64,000 nt of DNA from Anarhynchus alexandrinus. Its lineage: Eukaryota > Chordata > Aves > Charadriiformes > Charadriidae. Below, piece after piece: positions 26,481 through 37,200 of the stretch. Position 1 is the stretch's first letter. Each line of letters starts with the position of its first letter. Below the pieces are notes generated by a model, which saw nothing but the letters and a program-made list of their open reading frames with translations, searched no databases and was not told the origin of the DNA. The stretch covers positions 5,979,378 through 6,043,377 of the forward strand of contig VUYV01000004.1 of the NCBI GenBank assembly GCA_008711295.1. Direction: 5' to 3'. The translations under genes and the position numbers were made by a program.

Positions 26481-29400
26481 AACTGCATTGTTTCATTAGC
26501 TCCTGTGTGCATGATTTCAGAGTGTTGGTTTTGTTTGATTTCCTGGAAGGTCCTTTGCATTTCCCAGGGTGTCCTTCATTTTGACTTACTTAAACTCAAA
26601 CTCATTGCTGCTTAACCTTGTAACTCATGGCTAATTGAAAGGCTTTGCAGTGGACTAATAAGGCAAGAGAGTCACAACACAGGAACTGCCATGCTAGTTT
26701 CCCCTAGATTAAAAGTTTCCCAAACACTAGCAGTGGTCAGTAATGGATGTCTGGATAGACAGCATAAGAAAAAGGACATAAATGATCCTTTTCCTGTTGC
26801 CTTCTCATATGATGTCTCTGGCTGTCTTCCTTTTTCTACCACATAATAAGGAAGAGATCTGGGGCTGGCTGCCTGACTCAGAAAACCCTTCATGTTAATA
26901 GTGCATTCTCATTTACAGCATGGCAGGAACATCGATCTGCAGGATTGGACTATCAGTATTTGGAAAAATGTTTGACTAAAAGTCTGTCCTTGGTATGTTT
27001 TCTTTTGTGCTACAAAGCTATTTTTCCTTACCCACAGACAAGCAGTCAGCAGTAGGAAACCACAACTGAAGATGGCTGTATGATAACATTACTCTTGCTG
27101 GCTTAGGATGATCTTTAAATACTTTATTTTCCATGCAGAACACATAATTATTAGTTTAATCATGAAACATATTTTCCATGTTGCATTTGCCAGATCTGAT
27201 GTTAAGAATTTAATATTACTTTCACCAGAGGTGAAAAAAATTGCAGAGAAAATTAAACAGCACCAATCTTTCTGAATGTTATCTATCACAGGGTGATAGA
27301 GGGCTCCAGACAACAATGCAACACAAATACATTTGAAATTTTACAATAGGATTTGAGTAGCTGCCTTCAGGTCATTTGCAATTGGACTGATTTCTACGTT
27401 GTTCTTTATCGGGAGCTCCTTAATTTCTTTTGCTAGAACCGGTATCAGAGGTGGCAGTTTCTGGCTTGTATCCATCTATGCCTCATAGAGTATTTTGAAA
27501 CTGCTGGTACATGTACAGCTATTGGTAGGGGAAAAAAAAAAGAAATAGTATTTGTAGCTTCTTTTTCTCCAGAATCTAAAATATGTATACCTACACAATT
27601 CAGAGCCTGAAAATTAATTCTATCTAGAATGACCTGGATTCTAGAAGGAAAGAAGAGGGGGAGGTATATTGCTAAAGAAACATTAATTGATGGAAGAGAT
27701 GGGAAAGACGGACTCTAGAAAAAGATCCTGTCCGTTTTGCCCAGCTCAGGAGGGTAACAAGTACAAAACGGGCCTGTTGAGGGATGGCTTACTTGGAATG
27801 TCATATAAAACTACCCTGAGCTGGGAGGGAAGTGTCGTCAGTGTACATTGAAAGCAGTTACAGCAGTCTGCTGTTCAACTGCACATAGCAGCAGATCAGT
27901 ACATCTCTAATTATTATTTGTCTGGCTGGCTAAGCAGCGCAGCATTTAAAACCTAATTTGTTGTATAATTTAATTTTAATTGAGTCTCCTATCCACACAG
28001 GACTCGTTAAGCTAGCTGTATGTTTCACTTGCTGTCTTTTTACATGGATACTATGGGAGAGCTGCGAGAGCTGAACCAATCGTTTGCTTGCACTGTGCTA
28101 TCACCGAGGCGCAGTAATTCCTTGGTGTGATTGCAGAGAGATCTCTTGGCAGGAATATTTGGAAAATATGTTTCCTCAATGCCACAATATAACAAAACAA
28201 CTTCCTCCCTCAGCTAATGCTACAGTTTACACAAAAGATTTGGTTGTTGGGCTTTTAGTTGCATCTCCCATGTGCTGGTATTTTCCTCTGCCACTCAGAG
28301 ATAACAATTACTAGTCACTATGAGCAGTAATAAAAATGAAGCACCATGACAATGCTTTTGAGTGATTGTAACTTCCACTGATGTGCTTCTCTTCGAATGT
28401 ATAAAAGGCACTAGTCCTCAGTGAGGACAAAGTTGAAAATAAGGAGGTTATTTTACAGACAAATCCTTTTGGAGGAATGCAGACAGTCAGGCCTCAAAGA
28501 ACCATTTTTTGATAGTACTATTACTAAGGGAAGAGTTATAGACTAAGGTCAATAATGCAAAGCTCTTAAGTAAGTGCTTGAATTTTTACTTACATGTGTG
28601 CTTACATTTTCTCCTGAACTGGGGCCCATGCAACTGAGAACCGTGAAGCAATACTGTGCATTAGGTATCAGATGAAACTGCAGATCCGAAAGACTTATAT
28701 ATTTGAATAATTTTGCTTGTATCAGTAGTCCCATGCAGCTCTCTTGCACAGGCTGATATTGTTGCGAGATTCAAGTGGCCAAGGGGATCTCCAGGGTTTC
28801 CAGGAAAGGTTAAGATAAAAGCAAAACCTGAGAGCTCAAGCCTGTGAACCAAGTAGGAGTATCAAAGCAAAGAATTGCAAATGGGTTTGTTTTCAGTGTT
28901 TTGTTTCTCTTTTCATGCCTTCTGATTTAATCCAAACTTCAAAATCATTTGAGCAAAGGGGAAAAAAAAAAAAGAGGTTCACTGCCTCTGTACATGTTAT
29001 ATGACTAATTTAAGAAGGTAACAAGCAACCAGCAGGGAAGTCCAGGATAGCTCAGCTTCTTCCTCCTCTGTTTTGACGAACATAAAACTGTTCAATTTGA
29101 ATGTGATCAAGGAATTTAAAAGGACTACAATTTGTTTCCCTAAGGCACTTTAAATGGGGTGCTAATTGGCCTAAAAACATTATGGTGGTACAAATGTCCC
29201 AGGAAAAAAAAAACCAACAAAACCAATATAGAGAAACAAGCAGATCAACAAGTGGGTAGTAGTGATCATGTTTTACACAGAGGGGGAAAGGACTATCAAA
29301 TTTTGGGTACTGGCTTTCTTGATAGCCCTTTTGGTGGGCCGGGTTATGTTAGCTGATTTGGGTTAGGTTGTGGAAGCCTTCAACGATCAGATCAAGGGAA

Positions 29401-30239
29401 GAAAGACTGATGCGTAAGAAGTCTTTCAGCAAACTGTGAGGAAGAAGCTCCAACTATTTGGACAGGCCTGGCAGAGGAAAGGCATCAGCCGGCTGGAAAC
29501 CTGCCCGGCCCAGTTGGGCGGACGAGGGGCGACTGCCTGAGGTAGCCCAGCTGTGAGGCTGGCGGGTGAAGGCAGTATGGAGTATGTGGTGAGGACCAGA
29601 CCAGCCTAAGGTGGAAGCAAGATGTAAGCAACCGAGGGAGTGATTTGTTTTAGGTAATTTTAGCTCTCTGAGGTGGCTCCCAGTGGAATGGAGAGGGTGG
29701 GAAGACGTAGCGGGGAGGTGGGGAAAGGATGATGATGGCGATGGCCCACAGAGGCAGGGTTGGTGTGGCAGGGTGGGGAGCACGGGCCCAGCAGGCCCCA
29801 CCAGCGCACAGCCGCAGGAGACAGGGCTGCCGTTGGGGAACTGAGGAGATCTGCCACTTGCTGTTTGGTTTGGGGGGTTTTGTTGCTGTTTTGGGTCTTT
29901 TTTTTTGACTAGTTTCCAACCACTGTAGAAGTGGACATTGAATTGAAGTCGTTGGTGGGGCAACAAAGAGCAAAGTGACACTTCTTAAGGTGCAGAAAGC
30001 TCCGCTGCTTGCTCTTGTCCCTGATAACAGAAGGTTTGGGTTTGTTAGAGCCTCCTAATTAAAACTGGGGTGCCCCCTCTGGGCGTGAACCCCCATCAAT
30101 GGGCACTGATCCTGCCTCAGTGTGAACTTTCTTTCTCCAGCATGTCCCTGGAACAGCATGTATGTTTTTATTTAACCGCTACTGGCAAACTAATAACTCT
30201 TCAACATCAAAAAGTTAAACTACAAGTATTTTTCACTGT
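26481..30239. other. Intergenic DNA upstream of the CHFR CpG island
   Basis: No coding exon is supported. The part from about 29,450 to 29,850 is G/C-rich and gives a 175-residue minus-strand frame with low-complexity Pro/Ser composition, which I treat as chance. T-rich GGTTTT tracts lie at about 29,865-29,910. Confidence 0.55.
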
Positions 30240-30569
30240 ATGCGACCGACTAAACGAGCTCAGCCGGCTGCCGGCACACGCAACTCGCTGCGAGGAGCTC
30301 GATCCGCCCGCACCAAAGATGGCGGCGAACGCCTTGTTCCGCTTGCGAGCCGGCCCACACCCAAGATGTCCGCCACGGCGCCGCCGGTGCCCCAGCCTCA
30401 CTATCGCCCTTCTTTTCCTTATGCACGGCGGCGCGCCGCGGCCTCCCCGGAAAACGCGACGCTCTAGCTCGCTTGGCTCGGTGGTAGCCGCCGGAAAGCC
30501 CGCCTCTCCTGCCGTGCACCGCCTCCAATGGCAGGCCTGGCCCCGCCCCGCCCTGATCAGCTGATCGGC

Positions 30570-30756
30570 AATGTCTGTTGACAGGAGCCGCCTCGGCCGC
30601 GGGGCGGGGTGTAAGGGCCGGCGCCGAGGGGAGGGGGCGCCGGGCCGGAGGGGGCGGGCGGAGGCGGCCGGGGGGAGCGGGGGGCGCCTCACCCCCTGCC
30701 CGCCCCTCGCCGCCGGGGGAGCGGGGCCCTCTGGGGGCGGAAAGTTGGGGAGAGAA
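30570..30756 (+). other. CHFR: Possible untranslated first exon of CHFR
   Basis: The CHFR start codon lies 12 bases after a good splice acceptor (TTTGTTTGTTTTTGCCAG, ending at 31,094), which implies an upstream non-coding exon inside the CpG island. One candidate donor is GTGAGC at 30,757. The exon start and the choice of donor are guesses. Confidence 0.3.
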
Positions 30757-30763
30757 GTGAGCG

Positions 30764-30790
30764 GAGGGAGGGAAAGAGGGAGGGAGGGAG
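30764..30790 (+). repeat. Purine GGAGGG tract, G-quadruplex prone
   Basis: Repeated GGAGGG and GAGGG units provide at least five runs of three G within 27 bases. This fits a G-quadruplex-forming pattern near the likely CHFR transcription start. The structure is predicted only. Confidence 0.6.
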
Positions 30791-31106
30791 GCCGCCTCAG
30801 CCCGCTCCCCCTCAGGCCCTGTGGAGTGGGGGCGAAGGGAAGGGGGTGGGCTGGCTGCGGGGGGCCTAGTGGCCTAAGGGGAGGGCTTCCCGACTCCACA
30901 CAAAAGGAAGCGGGCAGGGCAGGAGCCGGGGGAGCTCCCGGGGGTGTGAGGGGCTGCGGGGCGGTGGCGCGCAGGGCCCGGCCCCTGGGGGGCGGGGAGG
31001 GGGGGACTGCCGGCGCCGACCGACCCCTCTCCTCCCCCCTCCCCGGGTTCTGTGTGATGGTGGGGTTTGGGTTCGCTTTGTTTGTTTTTGCCAGATGTGA
31101 ATCCAA

Positions 31107-31242
31107 ATGGAGCACTCGGAAGGAGGCGAGCAGAGCCAGCAGCAGCAGCAGCCCTGGGGGAAGCTGATCCGGCTGGGTGCTGATGAGGCAGAGCCGCACG
31201 TCTTGCTGCTGAAAAGAGAATGGACAATTGGTCGGAAGAAAG
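31107..31242 (+). CDS. CHFR: CHFR coding exon 1 (start codon, polyQ, FHA start)
   Basis: Residues 1-46. The ATG at 31,107 is chosen because the frame runs directly into the conserved PWGKLIRLG and REWTIGRKKG segments and because the acceptor at 31,094 lies just upstream. A CAG run (31,137-31,151) encodes Q11-Q15. The donor is AAAG|GTGGGA. Confidence 0.95.
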
Positions 31243-34200
31243 GTGGGACGGGCACACGCTGCGCTGGCGTAGGGTGGTGGTCGGGGGACAGTAGCGATAC
31301 CCTCTACCGGCCTTTAAAACATTGAAAGATGGACTGAAACTAGTTGGGTTTGGTGCTTCCAACTGTTGGAGGTGCTTGCCAGGCGGTCCTTTGCGCCTAA
31401 TTTACATCTTGGCTCTGTGTGGAGAGGAAGTTTTACACTGACCTTTTCTTTTTTACCAACTTGGGCATGTTTAAAAGTGAATATGCCTTTTAGGTTGTCT
31501 GTGACAGTTTGTACAAATGAGAAAAAACGATTGTTGATTCAGAAGGGTTTCTGTGTGTCAGTCCTGTTTATGTTCTCATTTCGTTTCTGTGGTTAAAATA
31601 AGTTGGAACTGTAATGCAAAATGCTTGTGCTTCACAGAAAAGAGAACGCCCACATAAAAGCCCTTAATTCTTCTGACCATATAAAGATTGCTAACAAGCA
31701 CTGAAAGTTTCTCTGAGAGTGGATTTGAAAGCCCTATTCTCAGAGTCTAGGGCTATTATTACTTGCCTTTATTTTAAAGGATTTAATGCTTACTGTATTT
31801 AAAACTGTCATCACAGTGTTTTAATTTTTTTACTTTGCCTCGACAGCACTAATTTTCCGTTTCCTGTTTGTCAGTTCAAGCTATTGGACTGACCAGTCAC
31901 ATTCTGTAAATAGTCTTGAACAAACACCAGATGCTATAGCTCTATGAGAAATTCAGATGACGTATTATAGGAAAAATGTTTTGCCTGTTTACATTTGGTA
32001 ATATACATTTAGATGGATTATCATTATGTAAGCTGTAGGTAAATTCTTCAAATTGAGGTCCTATTGAGGGTTATCTTATAGAAAAATATGATTTTTGCGT
32101 GTTCTGTTGCTTCCATAACTGTTTGCTAATGGATTGATAAAATAAATGGTTACAAGAATACCAATCTTTGGGTCATACATATTACTTAGAAAATCTTCAG
32201 AAGCATTAGAAATGCTTGTTTAGGGCAGTTTGTTCTTCCTGCTCCCATATGAAAGTCCAACTCCATAGAATAGAATGGAAATGTTGGCATGCTCCTGAAT
32301 AAAATGTAGTCTACTTGCTTTCAGTGGGCTTCCTAGTATCACAAATTGTGTTGCAGCAGTTAATTTTGTAGGTGTTGATTGCTCCTTGACTATTAGCAGT
32401 AGACTCATGATAAACTGTCACCGGCATATGTAGTGGCTATTACTGTTCTTCTAGATACATTATTCTTGCAGGCTGAGATACAGTGGACCTACAGTGTGAA
32501 TAGGTGGAAGTGAATCATGTTTGTTAATTATAACTTTTGTATAAGCAAGTACTTTGAGTCATTTGTGAGAAAGATTAGTGTCTTACACAGCAAACCTTGA
32601 GCATTGCCTTGAACATTCAAGGCAAAAATGAGGTAAAAATACCAGATTTTCTCAGAGCCCTGGAGTTGTAGGTAGGAAGGTTTCTATCATGTCAACGTTG
32701 TCATTACACTTCTCCTGCATATCCCTAGATCTTAGTCCTGGATTTTTAGTCTCCCTTCAGTTTTATTAACGTAACAGCGCTGTTAACAGAGGTGAGGAAA
32801 ATTTTCCTGTTTAAAAAGAAATAAAAGAAAAAGACTTTAACATAGAACAGCGATACTCTCTTATCTGTCAGCTGTTAGTTCCTACTACTTCCCCCCAGTA
32901 TACTGGGATAAAGCAGAAATTAAATCCAATGAAACAGTGTTAGAATTGTGTGGAAAAAGAGCTGGATGCTCTGTGATGCATGCTTCTAGAATTTAGATTG
33001 ACCACTTCAAATATGTGTGAATTTATCTCTGTACCACTCTAGAACAGTGTAATTGTGATTTGATTTCCATCTGTAAGGGCTAGGACTGTGGGGGGAAGGG
33101 GAACTAAAACATCTTGAAATGGTTGAAGTAAGCTTATATCAGCACATGAAGCTATCTCAATGCTTATATTTATGTTTCACATACTAGACTGTGTTGCTGC
33201 CTATATGCCAGTAGAAGTTTTGAACTATTGCAGATGTACATGAGTCAGTTTGTTGTGCATTTATAGCCATGTAGAATGCTGATCTGTCTGTGTAATGTGT
33301 ATTTTTAAGCACACTGGAAAATCTGCTTTCTTTTTAAGGTTGTGACTTATCTTTCCCTGGCAACAAGTTGGTGTCTGGAGATCACTGTAAAATCGTAGTA
33401 GATGAAGAATCTGGTCAAGTGTCATTGGAAGATACAAGGTTTGTTCTTCTGTGAACTTCTACTCTTATCTTCTTTTTGGTCTGTGAAGTAAAATCTTGTG
33501 TATTGCTCACGGCATGGATAGTAAATCCTTCTCTTTTTTGTTTCTTTTATTTTTTCCTTCTTTTACATGTAGGTTTGGGGGGGGTGTGACTCTTTCTAAA
33601 TATTTTTTTCTCTACAAAGGAATTCATAGTCTATTGGATGAAAAATACTGTTGATGTAGTAGTTCTGTAGCATATTTCTTTAGACTTGTGAAAAAAGTGA
33701 TGCCAGCATTGTTAAAAGCTCGAAGCATGAGTATGCCTAATTTCAGGCACTTGTGTAGGGAAGAAAATACCTGCCATGATGATCTCAAAGCATAAAATAA
33801 ATGTGGAGTAAAAATCTTTACTTGTTATACCTCTTTCTGGTATTCAAAATATCAGTAGTCTATATACCGTAGGTACCGTAGTAGTTTAGTGCTTGTGGTG
33901 GGCATGTCAGATGGAGATTGGAGCCTATTCAATTAATTTAATCATAAAAGATGTTTGCTAGATTTCTACTTTTGCTATTTCAGTTTTGTTTTCTTTTGTT
34001 TAACCAGAATGGTTACTTTTTCTTCTGGGTGTTTTTGTTAAGTTAGGGGTGGGAGAACTAGGCCCTTAATGTAGAAAGATTTAAGCACATACCTCACTGG
34101 AACTACTCTTAAAAAGCTAAGCTAATTTAATGCAACTACTTTTAGTATATGAAGTTAATTATATACTTCTTCACTTACTATACTGGTGAGGCTATTTCCT

Positions 34201-37200
34201 GTAGAGTTCTAAGGCTACTGTGGGAGTACAAATAGCACTGCAGGGGTTGTGGGTGGTTTCCAATGGATTTTAGTTTGTTTTCTAGTCTCCTTTATAAAAA
34301 TTGAGATAGGAATTTGAATGGAACGGTGTTTCTTAGGAGGAGATTGTAACCCTCTTCAAATTTTTATTTGCTTCATTTTTGACAGCATTTTTCTGTCTAA
34401 GATGGCAGAAAGCTTCTGGTTTATTACATTTAAAGAACTCTGTGACATTTTAAAATGCTTCTGTAAACCACGTTCTTTTTCTGCCAGGTTATTGCAGTCA
34501 GTAAAGAAACAAATAATACTTTTCTGCCAGTTCCCCCCATTTTTCATGTCTGGAAGGCATTTTACCCAAAGACGAAGACGACACTTCAAAATATATTGAT
34601 GTACATAGACAAAGAGGAAATTTCACATTTGAGGTTATGAAGGGTATCATGCTGAATCCCTGTTCCAATATCCTGGAATGCAATTAAATATATTGTTCTG
34701 GTAGCTCAGGGTTAGTATCAAATACCTGCTGAGCTTTTGACAAAAATCCGTCTAAGAATATTCTGAAAAACCTTTGAACTGTCTAATTGAATGGCATGTA
34801 CATTTTGGGGGGGGGCACTGGCAGAATCCATGAGCTTTAGTTGACATTTTTCTTTCAGTAGAATTCTTGCACTTGTGCTCCTTTTCTGCCTCTTGATCAA
34901 TTAGTAGCTATGTTGCTATTAAAAGGAGTCTTTTTCAGGGTGAGGAACTCGCTTTCAAAGGTTTACATGGGCTGCGCGTTCCTCTTTATTTCCTCGACTA
35001 AAACTGAACATATAGAATTATTCAGGTTGGAAGAGACCTCAGGAGGTCACTTAGTTCGAACTCTGTCAAAGATGGGCCACCACTGGGTTTGGACTAGGTT
35101 GTTTAGGCTTTCTCTAGTCAGGTCTTGAAATCCTCCAAGGACAGATTTTCTGTAGCCTCTCAGGCCCTTATGCCAGACCTTAATTATCCTCATAGTGTTT
35201 TTAGTTTTTTGGGGTTTTTTTCCGCCTTGCAGCCTGTTTGAATCTTCCTTGTTTCAATTTATGACCTTTGTCACTGTCCTGGCCCAAACCACAACAGTCA
35301 CCTCAGTAAAGAACCTGTCTCTGTCTTGATTACTTCCTCATAGGTACTACTTCTCCCAGGCAAAACAAGCCCCGTTGCCTCTTAGCTCGTAAGTCTTGTG
35401 CTCTAGCCCTCTGGCCATGGCAGTGCCATGGACTCACTCAAGTTTATCAAGACCGACCTTGTACTAGGTGACCCCAAATGTAATAATTTAGATGTGGACT
35501 AAAGAGTTCCAAGTAAAGGGGAATAATAATCACTTCACTTGAGTTTCTGACTACACCCCGGTTAATACAGCCAAGTGTGCTGTAGGCCTTCATTGCTGCC
35601 AGGGCATGCTGCTGACTTATGCCTAGGCATAAATCCAAGGTGTATGATCTTATGCTTATTCATAAGATCCGCCAAGAACCCTTGCTGGTTGGTCTCTAGC
35701 CTGTACTATTGCAGGTGGTTATTCCATCCCAGGTGCAGGACTTGGTGTTTGTCCTCACTGAATGTCATGAGCCCATTCCTCTAGCTTGCCTAAGTGCTTC
35801 TGAATGGCAGCCCAGCTCTGCTCCTGCTTTGATGTCATCCACAAGCTTGATGAGGGTGTATTTCCTCCTTACTTCTAGGTTGTAGCTAGATAAAATAAAC
35901 AGGGTAAGTCCCTGTGTAGATCGTTGGAGGGTTTATACTCCCGCAAGCTGTAAGATGGAATGCGAAATTTTGGGGAAAAATATCAGGCCTAGCTAGGATG
36001 TCTAGGAAATGGCTTGTAATTTTCATTCTCCAATGTTATCCCAAATTTCAAGACATTTCAAACAACAGATGAGGCCATGTTTGCCTGTCATGGCAGTCGC
36101 AGAGTGTAGCTTTAAATGTAAGCTTGAGAAACCATCCCTAGTTTCAGCTGTATGTAGCTGGTAGAATTAGTTTAGACCAATATCATGGTAGTACAAGCTA
36201 AAGGAATTGTAAATGATGCAGGAACATTCCTGCCCTTTTTTTTTTTTTCCCTACATGTGCACACCTTCCCTCCCCCTGAGGCAGAAGGTGCAGCCAGCAG
36301 AAAACTAGCAATGCCAAATTAAAGTTAATTTTCTATATGATATATTCATGGAAAGGTGGGGCTTGTTACAAAGGTAGTGTAATAGAAAGGCTGCATCTAT
36401 GGGGTACTACCAATTAGCTGCTTATGCATGTTACATTTCTATGTATCTAACAAAAAAGAATAAGATCCTTTACATATGAAGTGTGGCTACCGTTTGCTGA
36501 ATCAAGAGACTAAACAGGTTGATCTGACTACTTGCAGAAGACTCTTCTTCTGGGTCTTCCAAGGTTTGTGCCGAATATCAGATGAGCTCCAAAAAATCAA
36601 GCAGGCTGAAAGAAGAAGATTTTTGAATGTTTGAGTTGGCAATACAGATTCCCAGAGTCCTAGAAAAATACTGCAACATCAGCTTTTTCTTCTCTGAAGT
36701 GGAAAACAGTTTGGAAACATTGCTGTGGTCAAGCTCAGATTTTTCTGGTGAAGAGGAATGCATTGAAGGAGGCAGCTAGTGTGGGACAGTTGAACTGAGT
36801 GGACTTTGTTTCTGTATTGTAGCTAAACCAGAGAATATCATCAAACAGCCAACACTGTTTTTTATCTGCCTGGTAGCATAACGAGTTCTTGGGTCTACTT
36901 TGGAAAGAATTACCATAAATTTGCAGGTGAAAGAAAATGTGTAGAGAACTCAAAATTACTGAGTAAATAGAAGTTTGGAAGTAACAAAACCCAGGAGTTA
37001 GCAAATAGTACAATAAAATATTCACAGACTTGCTCTTTTTTGGGGTATGTTTCTGCTTGATTTTCCAAACCATGCACAAGTTGCTTTATACTGCTTGAAA
37101 GAAAACAAATAATATGAGCTGACCTAACACAGTGGAGGCAGTAGTTGGCATGTCCTAGGTAAAAGCAATTGTCAGATTCTCTGTTTTGAAAAAGAAGTTT

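Larger units (their letters stand above)
30240..31080 (+). promoter_or_regulatory. CpG island promoter of CHFR
   Basis: Very G/C- and CpG-rich sequence directly precedes the CHFR start codon. It includes a YY1-type AAGATGGCGGC (30,316-30,326) and a related AAGATGTCCGCC (30,363-30,374). There are also GC boxes (30,542-30,553 and about 30,600), a CCAAT box in CTCCAATGG (about 30,523-30,531) and a 12-bp palindrome GATCAGCTGATC with an E-box core (30,555-30,566). No TATA box is apparent, as expected for a housekeeping CpG-island promoter. In human, CHFR is known to be silenced by promoter methylation in tumours. Whether this island behaves alike is inference. It could also fire leftwards, but I see no gene there. 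Confidence 0.8.

Noticed and set aside
29454..29981. 175-residue minus-strand open frame
   Set aside because: Low-complexity Pro/Ser/His composition, and overlapping frames on the same strand are also open, which points to base composition rather than coding.
30207..31199. 330-residue minus-strand open frame across the CpG island
   Set aside because: The frame is open only because stop codons are rare in G/C-rich DNA. The product is low-complexity Pro/Ala/Arg and runs antisense across the first coding exon of CHFR.
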